DNA of 16,389 nt from SIG673 sp045660565 (GTDB lineage Bacteria; Bacillota; Clostridia; Oscillospirales; CAG-272). The notes beneath the pieces are model-generated. The model was not told where the DNA came from. It ran no database searches and worked only from the letters and a program-made list of their open reading frames with translations. Shown here in pieces: positions 1 through 6,414 of this stretch (its first letter is position 1; each line of letters begins with the position of its first letter). The stretch is from the NCBI GenBank assembly GCA_045660565.1, contig JAZRDX010000018.1:1-16389 (forward strand), written 5' to 3'. A program made the position numbers and the translations under genes.

Positions 1-478
1 TATTTTTGACGTTCTTGATATGACGGTTGAGGAAGAAAAGAATTTCTTTTCCGAGCTTCCGAGACTTAAAAAGAAGCTTGATACGTTATACGACGTCGGG
101 CTTGGATATATAAAAATCGGTCAGTCGTCAACCACGCTTTCGGGCGGTGAGGCACAGAGAGTAAAGCTTGCGACAGAGCTTTCAAAGAGAGCAACGGGCA
201 GCACCGTGTATATTCTTGACGAGCCGACGACAGGACTTCATACTGCAGACGTTGAAAAGCTTATCGAGGTGCTTCAGAGACTTGTTGATGCGGAAAATAC
301 GGTTATCGTTATTGAGCATAACCTTGAAATGATTAAGACCGCCGACTATATCATTGATATGGGGCCCGAGGGGGGAGACGGCGGCGGAACGGTCGTTGCG
401 ACGGGAACACCGGAGCAGGTAGCTGAGGTAAAGGAGTCCTATACGGGACAGTATCTGAAAAAAATACTCGCAAAATAA
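1..478 (+). CDS. uvrA: UvrABC excinuclease subunit A, C-terminal end (5' partial)
   Basis: This is the C-terminal ATPase end of UvrA, the damage-recognition subunit of nucleotide excision repair in the cytoplasm. The reading frame is open from base 2 (IFDVLDMTVEE...), so the gene starts before the window; about 158 residues are visible of a protein usually near 940. The visible part carries the ABC signature LSGGEAQRVKLA, the Walker B segment VYILDEPTTGLH, the H-loop region VIVIEHNLEMI, and the typical UvrA ending DMGPEGGDGGG followed by a short ATGTPEQVA tail. The internal ATG at base 20 is not the real start, because homology continues upstream of it. TAA at 476-478 is followed immediately by an intrinsic terminator, so uvrA is the last gene of its transcript. 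Confidence 0.97.
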   Translation, partial: IFDVLDMTVEEEKNFFSELPRLKKKLDTLYDVGLGYIKIGQSSTTLSGGEAQRVKLATELSKRATGSTVYILDEPTTGLHTADVEKLIEVLQRLVDAENTVIVIEHNLEMIKTADYIIDMGPEGGDGGGTVVATGTPEQVAEVKESYTGQYLKKILAK

Positions 479-479
479 A

Positions 480-503
480 AACGGGGAAAGCTCCCCGTTT
501 TTT
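480..503 (+). terminator. Intrinsic terminator of uvrA
   Basis: Perfect 8-base-pair stem (480-487 with 492-499, AACGGGGA/TCCCCGTT) with the loop AAGC, followed by six T residues from 498. It begins two bases after the uvrA stop codon. Confidence 0.92.
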
Positions 504-516
504 GTTGTATCACGAA

Positions 517-539
517 AACCCCGCCATGGTGGCGGGGTT
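517..539. repeat. Perfect 10-bp palindromic hairpin
   Basis: AACCCCGCCA (517-526) and TGGCGGGGTT (530-539) are exact reverse complements around the loop TGG. There is no T-tract on the plus side, so it is not an obvious second terminator. It lies next to a larger repeat element and is probably part of the same dispersed intergenic repeat population. The bases 540-593 after it show no feature I can name. Confidence 0.6.
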
Positions 540-593
540 CCATGTAGGCTTTGCCGATAAGCAGAAAACAAAAGTCAGCGCAGAATGTTCTCG

Positions 594-775
594 AGCCAAA
601 GGCTCCCTAGTGCAAAGGGAGCTGTCAGCGCTGGGTTCCCGAAAACGAACAAGGTGAGTTTTTGGGGTTCAAGCTAAGCTGACTGAGGGATTGTGTTGCT
701 TTGATTTTTATAATTACAATCCCTCCGTCATCCGACAAGCGGATGCCACCTCCCTTTACACAAGGGAGGCTCTGG
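594..775. repeat. Composite inverted-repeat element (MITE-like or REP/BIME-like)
   Basis: Two similar halves face each other. The left half has the hairpin GCTCCCT/AGGGAGC (602-608 with 616-622), then GTCAGC...GCTGAC (624-629, 678-683), then GAGGGATTGT (685-694). The right half mirrors it: ACAATCCCTC (716-725), the hairpin CATCCG/CGGATG (729-734, 740-745) and the hairpin CCTCCCTT/AAGGGAGG (749-756, 762-769). The inner 10-base arms match perfectly around about 705; the outer arms of about 30 bases match imperfectly. The left half is longer because 630-675 holds an extra hairpin (CCCGAAAAC with GTTTTTGGG, 638-646 and 658-666, one G-T pair). I associate the motif of GGGAG hairpins plus GAGGGATTGT with dispersed repeats in gut Clostridia, but cannot run a search here. 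It has no coding capacity and no transposase. Confidence 0.7.
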
Positions 776-897
776 TTTAGTCCCGCTCAAGCGGATTTTC
801 GTAACAATTGCATGGCTGACAGGCCAATTCAAAACGCACTTGTGCGGTGCCAGTATCCTCTAGGGCTATGCCCGAAACTGTGTGCGGGTGGTTTTTT
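776..897 (+). other. Structured non-coding segment ending in a terminator-like hairpin
   Basis: Directly after the inverted-repeat element come several short hairpins: CCGCT/AGCGG (783-794), CGCAC/GTGCG (835-839, 842-846) and GGGC/GCCC (863-873). The segment ends with TGCCCG/CGGGTG (869-874, 885-890, two G-T pairs) followed by GTTTTTT. It could be the 3' part of a small RNA, or a second module of the repeat. I could not match it to 6S RNA, tmRNA, SRP RNA or a tRNA. Bases 898-1004, up to the ftsK promoter, show nothing beyond a short GTGTT/AACAC hairpin near 928-942 and an A+T-rich run. Confidence 0.3.
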
Positions 898-1004
898 ATT
901 GCTTGCCGCAGGTCGTGTATATGGAGAGTGTTAAAAAAACACCCGGCAAGGCGTTTGCTTTCCTACGTGTCGATAAAATATTTTTTAATTTTTTAATTTT
1001 CCCC

Positions 1005-1033
1005 TTGTAATTAAGTTTAATTAATGATATTAT
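1005..1033 (+). promoter_or_regulatory. Sigma-A-type promoter for ftsK
   Basis: The -35 box TTGTAA (1005-1010), a 17-base spacer and the -10 box TATTAT (1028-1033), preceded by TG at 1025-1026 as in extended -10 promoters. The predicted start near 1040 leaves a leader of about 75 bases before the ftsK ATG. The surrounding A+T-rich sequence fits an UP-like context. Confidence 0.65.
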
Positions 1034-1113
1034 ATTATTAGCACCTTTTTTTACCGAATAAACAACCGTAAAAACGGCAAACTATAAATGAAAAAAGAAA
1101 GGACCGGTAGAAT

Positions 1114-4100
1114 ATGAAAAAAACTAACCGAAATGAAAAACCTGCCAGAAAAAAACAAGCCGCAAAAAGCGCGGTGCCGAAAAAGGTAACTACCGGATAT
1201 TTTCTTGCTCCGTTTCTTATAACGGTCATCGCTCTTGCCGTTGAAAGCTGTCTCGTTTTTAATCAGAAAACGGGAATTGTCGGAAGCTGGATATATAACG
1301 TGTTTATCGGCTCCTTCGGTATAGCGGGATATTTTATTCCCGTGGGAGCTTTTATCATAGCGTTTTTCTTCAACAGTATCATTGAAAACAGAACGATGAT
1401 ATACAAGTGCGGAATGCTTACGCTTTTTTCCGCCGCTTTCGCAGCGCTTAATTCTATACTGTCATTTGAAAACCTCGCGGGCGCACCCGTAAATATCCCC
1501 GATTATTTTGTAAAGGGATATAACGGTGAAGGCGGCGGCGCTGTCGGCGGACTTGTAGGAAAGCTTTTGAGTGTTTCTTTCGGAAGCGTATTTTCCGTAA
1601 TTATTTCCATAATCCTCTGTATTCTTACGCTCAGCCTGTTTATAGGTACAACAAAAACGGGGCTTTGGTATTATCTCAGAGAAATGCGGATGTTCGGCGC
1701 GGAAAAAACCGCTATTTTAAAAGGGCCGAAAAAGGCGCCGGAGAAAATAAGCTCAAAGGAGACGGAAGCACCTTCCGCAGAGCCGAGAAGCGTCGGCTCG
1801 CAGATTCAGGTAGGCGGGGGAGCAGTTAATAACAGCGTAAATATTCCCTCTGTTTCGGGGAGTGCCTCTGCTGATCCGTTCCGTTACGGAAGCGAGGTTG
1901 CTCAGTGTTCCGCAAGAAAACAACCCGGTTCGATAGACTTAAGAACGACAGAAGAAAAAAGCGAGGACATAAAGGACATATACTCCGAGGAAACGGATGA
2001 GGAAAAGAAAGCGCCGGATATAAAGATGGCGCAGACTACGGTACAACCCCCTACGCAAAACGGACGTGCGTATTCTCCGTTTGCCGATCCCTTTATCAAG
2101 AGAGAGGAGTTTATCAAAAACGGAGGTGTAACCGAGCCGAGAGCAGCTGAAATACCGTCAGCACCTTCTCGCGCGTATTCTCCGTTTGCCGATCCTTTTA
2201 CCAAAAGAGACGAATTTATCCGTCAGGGTAACGAGGCGGCGGATGACGCTGAAAGAGCCGCGGAGATAAAGGTCGCCCAGAACACAAGGCCTGCCGCGGT
2301 TTACTATGGAAACGCTTCTCAGAATCCTATCGGAAGTCAGGTAACACCTCCGCCGTTACAGATAAACGCAGCACCGCAGTATAACGCGCAGAGCAATGCT
2401 TTTCAGACACAGTCTGCAAACGCTCCGTATGTCGGTCATAACGCGGAGTACGGTCAAAATACGGCGCAGGTACAGATGTCAGATCAGTTTAGCGGAACCC
2501 AAAGCGAAGACTCGATAAATACCCAAAACGCCTATGCGCAGCAGACAAAAATCACAACAGAGAAAGGCCCCTATAATGCTGCCTTGCAAACCGATTCGAA
2601 AATTTTCGGTAGAGCATCGGACGAATCCCGTGTAACCGTAAGTAGCGACGGCTTTGACAAAACGCCGATTTCGTTTGAAAGCGCGAAAAAGACGGCAGAA
2701 GCGGAAGGCGCGGCTCCCGCGATGACGGTAGATACGGTTATACCTCCCGTAAAAAATGCGGGAAGCACCGCTCCGTGGGACGTAGCTGTAAAAACAGCTG
2801 TGCCGATTACTTCTTCGAGCACCTCTTATCTCGACGACGAATACACCGAGGACGCGTACGAAGAAGAAGCCGAGGAAAACGAAGCCTTTGTTAAGAGGGA
2901 AAATATCCCGGTATTCAGTACAAGCTCGTTTACTAACGCGTATGCCGACAGATATAATGCGGATAAAAACAACGCCGAGCAAAGCGTAAAAGAGGAAGCC
3001 GAGCAAGCCGCGTACAGAGACCATTCGGAGAAATTTTATCCGAATTACGTCTATCCGTCGTCGGGTCTCCTTGAACAGCGTTCAGCCGAGTCCACGGAAA
3101 CCGAGGACGACGTTATTGACGTAAGGAATAAGCTTCTCGGAAAGCTTGCGAGCTTTAAAATCGAAGCCTCTCTCGTCGGATACAGTGCGGGACCGTCTAT
3201 AACCAGATACGAGCTTGCTCCCGGACCGGGTGTAACGGTTAAAGCGATAACCAACCGCATAGAGGATATTGCGCTTGAGCTTCAGTCGGACGGAGTTCGT
3301 ATAGCAACCGTTCCCGGAAAGTCGGTTATAGGTATCGAGGTTCCGAATAAGAAGGTTTCGGTCGTTTCTCTGCGTTCCCTTATCGAAAACAGAGACTTTA
3401 TGGAGTCGAAAAGTAAGATAACGGTTTGCGTAGGTCTTACGGTAACGGGAAAGCCGATATATATGGATATAGACGACATGCCCCACGTTCTTATCGCGGG
3501 ACAGACGAAATCGGGTAAATCGGTTGCCATTAACTGCATGCTCCTCAGTCTCCTTTACAGAACGACGCCTGACGAGGTACAGCTTATACTGATAGACCCG
3601 AAAAGGGTTGAGCTTAATATCTATGCAAAGGTTCCCCATCTTGCAATGCCGGTTATCGACGATCCCCAGAGAGCCGCGGCGGCGCTGCGCTGGGCGGTAT
3701 GTGAAATGGAGCGCCGCTATGAAATGATGGATAACCTCGGGGTTCGTAACAGAGACGAATATTATGAGCTTAAGGCGCAGGATCCGTCTCTTGAGTATCT
3801 GCCGCAGATTGTTATTATAATCGACGAGCTTGCCGACCTTATGCTCCAGGTAAGAGAGCACGTTGAAACGCTTATCAACAGACTTGCCGCAAAGGCGCGT
3901 GCGTGCGGAATACACCTCGTCGTAGGAACCCAGCGCCCCTCGGTTGATATAGTAACAGGTCTTATTAAGGCTAATATTCCCGCAAGAATTTCCTTCCAGG
4001 TTTCCTCCAGCGCTGACTCGCGAATCATACTCGGAGCGGTCGGAGCGGAGAAGCTTCTCGGTAGAGGAGATATGCTTTATCAGGCAACGGGTGCGGGCAG

Positions 4101-4527
4101 AGTAAGAGTTCAGGGCGCGTTTGTAAGCTCCTCCGAGATAAAGAGAGTAACCAAATTTATTATTGACAACAACGGTGAGGCGGTGTTTGATCCGGCGGTA
4201 ATGCGTCAGCTTGACGTTGAGACCGATAAGATCAACAAGACCAATAAAAAAGCTCCTGCCGAGGATGACGACAGCGGCAGCTACGTTGACAGCAGCGAAG
4301 CGGATTTTGAATATATCTGTAAGGCTATGGAGTACGTATTTGAAAGCGGAGTTACGACCACAAACAATATCCAGCGCCGCCTTCGTATAGGCTTTAACCG
4401 CGCGGCGGATATAGTTGACGCGCTTGAAAATCTCGGATTTATCTCGCGCCGTAACGGCTCAAAGCCGAGAGACATTCTTATCGATCCCGAGCAGTTTGAG
4501 CAGTGGAAGGTAAGAAACGCGCCGTAA
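1114..4527 (+). CDS. ftsK: DNA translocase FtsK/SpoIIIE, long-linker form
   Basis: Membrane-anchored, ATP-driven dsDNA pump that clears chromosome DNA from the division or sporulation septum. The 1137 residues are: a Lys/Arg-rich N-tail; about four membrane segments (near 29-50, 66-88, 96-117, 147-178); a Ser/Glu/Gln/Asn-rich disordered linker (about 190-640); the alpha/beta motor; and a winged-helix gamma domain (about 1064-1125, with QRRLRIGFNRAADIVDALE and GSKPRDIL) that would read KOPS/SRS-like DNA sites. Walker A is GQTKSGKS (796-803) and Walker B VIIIDELAD (900-908). Most Firmicute homologs are near 800 residues; the excess is the linker, which contains an internal duplication. Start: ATG 1114 follows GAAAGGA at a normal distance and downstream of a clear promoter. 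Walker A differs from the usual GATGSGKS at two variable positions but keeps the GxxxxGKS core. Confidence 0.96.
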   Translation: MKKTNRNEKPARKKQAAKSAVPKKVTTGYFLAPFLITVIALAVESCLVFNQKTGIVGSWIYNVFIGSFGIAGYFIPVGAFIIAFFFNSIIENRTMIYKCGMLTLFSAAFAALNSILSFENLAGAPVNIPDYFVKGYNGEGGGAVGGLVGKLLSVSFGSVFSVIISIILCILTLSLFIGTTKTGLWYYLREMRMFGAEKTAILKGPKKAPEKISSKETEAPSAEPRSVGSQIQVGGGAVNNSVNIPSVSGSASADPFRYGSEVAQCSARKQPGSIDLRTTEEKSEDIKDIYSEETDEEKKAPDIKMAQTTVQPPTQNGRAYSPFADPFIKREEFIKNGGVTEPRAAEIPSAPSRAYSPFADPFTKRDEFIRQGNEAADDAERAAEIKVAQNTRPAAVYYGNASQNPIGSQVTPPPLQINAAPQYNAQSNAFQTQSANAPYVGHNAEYGQNTAQVQMSDQFSGTQSEDSINTQNAYAQQTKITTEKGPYNAALQTDSKIFGRASDESRVTVSSDGFDKTPISFESAKKTAEAEGAAPAMTVDTVIPPVKNAGSTAPWDVAVKTAVPITSSSTSYLDDEYTEDAYEEEAEENEAFVKRENIPVFSTSSFTNAYADRYNADKNNAEQSVKEEAEQAAYRDHSEKFYPNYVYPSSGLLEQRSAESTETEDDVIDVRNKLLGKLASFKIEASLVGYSAGPSITRYELAPGPGVTVKAITNRIEDIALELQSDGVRIATVPGKSVIGIEVPNKKVSVVSLRSLIENRDFMESKSKITVCVGLTVTGKPIYMDIDDMPHVLIAGQTKSGKSVAINCMLLSLLYRTTPDEVQLILIDPKRVELNIYAKVPHLAMPVIDDPQRAAAALRWAVCEMERRYEMMDNLGVRNRDEYYELKAQDPSLEYLPQIVIIIDELADLMLQVREHVETLINRLAAKARACGIHLVVGTQRPSVDIVTGLIKANIPARISFQVSSSADSRIILGAVGAEKLLGRGDMLYQATGAGRVRVQGAFVSSSEIKRVTKFIIDNNGEAVFDPAVMRQLDVETDKINKTNKKAPAEDDDSGSYVDSSEADFEYICKAMEYVFESGVTTTNNIQRRLRIGFNRAADIVDALENLGFISRRNGSKPRDILIDPEQFEQWKVRNAP
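2065..2220 (+). repeat. Duplicated 17-residue motif in the FtsK linker
   Basis: Two copies of RAYSPFADPF[IT]KR[ED]EFI are encoded at 2065-2115 (residues 318-334) and 2170-2220 (residues 353-369), exactly 105 bases apart. Fifteen of 17 residues are identical, in a linker that is otherwise low-complexity. That pattern suggests a short linear binding motif or a recent in-frame duplication. Confidence 0.85.
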
Positions 4528-4544
4528 ATGATTGCGCATGAATT

Positions 4545-4625
4545 TGCTTTATGTCGGGGGGCTTTCGCGAAATAACGGAAGACTTTGTACTGAGGTAAGC
4601 CCCGTGGTTCACATAGGGCTATCCT
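4545..4625 (+). other. Possible structured leader before the DJ-1/PfpI gene
   Basis: The 116-base gap after ftsK can fold into a long two-part stem: TATGT (4550-4554) with ACATA (4611-4615), and GGGGCTT (4557-4563) with AAGCCCC (4597-4603), enclosing a loop of about 33 bases. A small TAGG/CCTA hairpin (4615-4618, 4624-4627) follows just before the ribosome site. No T-tract follows, so it is not a standard terminator. It may be an RNA control element, an mRNA-stabilising or processing structure, or chance. I could not match it to a known riboswitch class. Confidence 0.35.
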
Positions 4626-4643
4626 AAGAAAGGAATAAAATTT

Positions 4644-5192
4644 ATGATTTATATTTATCTTGCCGACGGCTTTGAGGAAATAGAGGCGCTTTTTCCTCTT
4701 GACCTTTTAAGACGTGCGGGACTTGATGCGAAAACCGTTTCGGTTACCGAAAAAAACGAGGTAATCGGCTCTCACGGAATCAGCGTAAAGACAGACCTTA
4801 CGGTTAAGGACGACGCTTATAACCCGAGGGCGGTAGAGCTTATAATGCTTCCCGGAGGAATGCCGGGAACCTTAAATCTTGACGGCTCGGCTGAAGTTCA
4901 CGAAGCTCTTGACTACGCCTATGAAAACGGAAAGCTTATTGCCGCAATCTGCGCCGCTCCGTCGGTTATAGGTAAAAAGGGATTTTTAAAGGATAAAAAG
5001 GCAACCTCTTACCCCGGCTTTGAGGAGTACCTCATCGGCAGAATACCGACCGACGAAAAATGCGTAAGGGACGGAAATATTATAACCGCCGCGGGCGCGG
5101 GAGTTGCTATGGACTTCGGTCTTAAAATTATAGAAACGCTTTGCGGTAAAGAGACCGCGGAAAAGATTAAAAATGCAATCATTGCTGACTGA
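4644..5192 (+). CDS. DJ-1/PfpI (ThiJ/YajL) family protein
   Basis: Cytoplasmic alpha/beta protein of the DJ-1 superfamily (182 residues). Members have been described as chaperones, oxidative-stress sensors and glyoxalase/deglycase-like enzymes; which activity applies cannot be read from sequence. The nucleophile-elbow motif AAICAAPSVIG places the reactive cysteine at C103, and the partner glutamate is E14 in ADGFEEIEA, matching C106 and E18 of human DJ-1. LPGGMPG (69-75) and the C-terminal TAAGAGVAMDFGLKIIETL also fit. Length and layout match the DJ-1/YajL branch rather than PfpI proteases. AAGAAAGGA (4626-4634) lies nine bases before the ATG. The 3' end overlaps the next gene by 20 bases, so the two are probably translationally coupled. 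Confidence 0.93.
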   Translation: MIYIYLADGFEEIEALFPLDLLRRAGLDAKTVSVTEKNEVIGSHGISVKTDLTVKDDAYNPRAVELIMLPGGMPGTLNLDGSAEVHEALDYAYENGKLIAAICAAPSVIGKKGFLKDKKATSYPGFEEYLIGRIPTDEKCVRDGNIITAAGAGVAMDFGLKIIETLCGKETAEKIKNAIIAD

Positions 5193-5826
5193 AAACGCGA
5201 TTAACGTAAAGACGGACGCGTCCGTTTCCGAAATTAAAGCCAATCTGAGAAAAGCCTTCAAGGAAAAACGCAGACAGCTTTCGGAAGAAGAAAAAAAGGA
5301 GTTTTCGGAAAGCCTTTGCAGAAATATCTGCTCGCTTGACGTGTTTAAGGAGGCGGATGCGGTGCTTTCCTTTTACCCCCTTTCGAGCGAAACCGACGTC
5401 AGGGGTGTTAACGAGGAGGCGGTAAGGCTTGGAAAAACGCTCGCGTTTCCGAAATGCGTAAATGGAACGAGAGAGATGAATTTCTACGTCGTAAAGGGCG
5501 AAGCCGACCTTGAAAAGGGAAGCTTTTCCATAATGGAGCCGAAAGAAAGCTGTCCGCTTTTTATCCCCTCGGCAGAGATTAAGACGTTATGCATAGTGCC
5601 TGCCCTTGCGTATGACGGTGAAGGGTACCGTCTCGGCTACGGTGGAGGATATTACGACAGATACCTTTTGCGGTATAGCGTAAAAACGGTGGGCGCGGTT
5701 TATCACCCTTTTCTCACGGACACACTTGCGCGCGATAGGTACGATATAGCGGTAGACGCCGTTGTTACCGATAAAAAGATAATAAATATAAGCGGAGAGT
5801 CTCCGCAGGCATATGGCGTCGAGTAG
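5173..5826 (+). CDS. fau: 5-formyltetrahydrofolate cyclo-ligase (MTHFS)
   Basis: Cytoplasmic folate enzyme converting 5-formyl-THF plus ATP to 5,10-methenyl-THF, which returns stored formyl folate to the one-carbon pool. The family signature GYRLGYGGGYYDRYL near the C-terminus forms the ATP/folate site, and the N-terminal helix IKANLRKAFKEKRRQLS is typical. Length is 217 residues against about 180-200 for most members. The excess is about 19 N-terminal residues encoded mostly within the DJ-1 gene overlap. Homologs usually start right at the (K)xxLR helix, but no ATG, GTG or TTG closer to the domain exists except TTG at 5182, so ATG 5173 is kept. Its own ribosome site is weak, which fits coupling to the upstream stop. 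The gene is followed by a 185-base gap. Confidence 0.94.
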   Translation: MQSLLTENAINVKTDASVSEIKANLRKAFKEKRRQLSEEEKKEFSESLCRNICSLDVFKEADAVLSFYPLSSETDVRGVNEEAVRLGKTLAFPKCVNGTREMNFYVVKGEADLEKGSFSIMEPKESCPLFIPSAEIKTLCIVPALAYDGEGYRLGYGGGYYDRYLLRYSVKTVGAVYHPFLTDTLARDRYDIAVDAVVTDKKIINISGESPQAYGVE

Positions 5827-5875
5827 CAAATTCGAACACAGTGAACGTCGCTAAGGTCGGACTTCGCGAAAAAAT

Positions 5876-5997
5876 AAGAAAAGACAAAGTAAAAATTTTT
5901 TCATTTACATAGCAAATAAAAATCTTCTGAAAAAACAAGAAAAGAAACAGTAAAAATTTTTCCATTTTACATAGAAAATAAAATCTTCTGAAAAAAC
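5876..5997. repeat. 61-base tandem repeat, two copies plus a partial third
   Basis: Copy 1 is 5876-5936 and copy 2 is 5937-5997. Each runs AAGAAAAGA..AGTAAAAATTTTT..CATTTTACATAG.AAATAAA.ATCTTCTGAAAAAAC and is about 80% A+T. Differences are a few substitutions and offsetting one-base indels. A degenerate third start (ACGGAGAAAA..GTAAAATGG, from about 5996) runs into the next gene's start codon, so the repeat unit appears to contain that gene's ribosome site and ATG. No clear -35 box is visible inside. The preceding bases, 5827-5875, show nothing I can name. Confidence 0.88.
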
Positions 5998-6015
5998 GGA
6001 GAAAATGTAAAATGG
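5962..6015 (+). promoter_or_regulatory. Inverted repeat pairing with the start codon of the MltG-like gene
   Basis: CCATTTTACAT (5962-5972) is an exact reverse complement of ATGTAAAATGG (6005-6015), which contains the start ATG at 6012-6014. In RNA this would be an 11-base-pair, A+U-rich stem holding the start codon, with the Shine-Dalgarno GGAG (5998-6001) left in the 32-base loop. An ATG-TAA start-stop pair lies at 6005-6010, just ahead of the real start. Translational control is inferred. Confidence 0.45.
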
Positions 6016-6371
6016 TTAGTAGCGAAAGAAAACAGCTTAAAAGAAAATCCCTTAGCAAAAAACAGAGAATTATTATTTACGTGGTGGCGGTAATTTTGGT
6101 TTCATTCCTGCTTTCGCTGCTACTCATGTTCATGGTAAACGACGCGTTTGCGCTTACTGCAACCGCGGGTAGCACGGTTGTCAGCTTTACCGAGGATATG
6201 GGGTTATTTAAAGCCTCGAAAACGTTAAAGGAAAAGAATCTTATCGATAGCCGTATATGGTTTACTCTATATGCAAAAATAAGAGGAAAGAATATGACCG
6301 TTAACGCCGGAAGCTACGAAATACCGTACACCGGCGGATTTGACGGAATTTTGTCCTCACTCTATAAATAA
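6012..6371 (+). CDS. Short MltG/YceG-like membrane protein lacking the catalytic domain
   Basis: This 119-residue protein has a basic N-tail (1-19), one membrane segment (about 20-42) and an extracytoplasmic domain (about 50-118). That domain resembles the LysM-like N-terminal module of MltG/YceG endolytic murein transglycosylases: the pattern VVSFTEDMGLFKASKTLKEK, then NLIDSRIWFTLYAKIRGK, then VNAGSYEIPY. Full MltG is about 340-400 residues; the protein stops exactly where the module ends, so the transglycosylase domain and its catalytic glutamate are absent. The 91 bases downstream hold no remnant of it. In B. subtilis, mltG (yrrL) lies a gene away from U32 genes, and a U32 gene follows here, which supports the family link. 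It could be a natural short peptidoglycan-binding paralog or a decayed mltG. GGAG at 5998 supplies the ribosome site. Confidence 0.75.
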   Translation: MVSSERKQLKRKSLSKKQRIIIYVVAVILVSFLLSLLLMFMVNDAFALTATAGSTVVSFTEDMGLFKASKTLKEKNLIDSRIWFTLYAKIRGKNMTVNAGSYEIPYTGGFDGILSSLYK

Positions 6372-6414
6372 TACAGTGAAAAGTACAGAGCGTGTGCTCT
6401 TAAACGTATACAAA

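Noticed and set aside
594..775. Insertion sequence with transposase
   Set aside because: The element is about 180 bases with no coding capacity; only inverted-repeat structure is present.
776..897. 6S, SRP or tmRNA gene
   Set aside because: No long closed stem with a central bubble, no SRP tetraloop domain, and no tRNA-like acceptor or CCA end could be found.
701..934. 77-codon open frame in the repeat island
   Set aside because: It crosses the right half of the inverted-repeat element and the terminator-like hairpin, has no ribosome site, and its composition is unlike the neighbouring genes.
3082..3915. Long minus-strand open frame opposite ftsK
   Set aside because: It lies wholly inside the FtsK motor domain in antisense. 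Its product is Arg/Tyr/Asn-rich with no recognisable domain, a shadow of codon use on the coding strand.
4528..4643. THF or ZTP riboswitch before the folate cyclo-ligase unit
   Set aside because: The gap does not show the conserved core sequences I know for these classes; only a generic stem can be supported.
5876..5997. CRISPR array
   Set aside because: The two units are directly adjacent with no unique spacers, the unit is too long and A+T-rich, and no cas genes are nearby.
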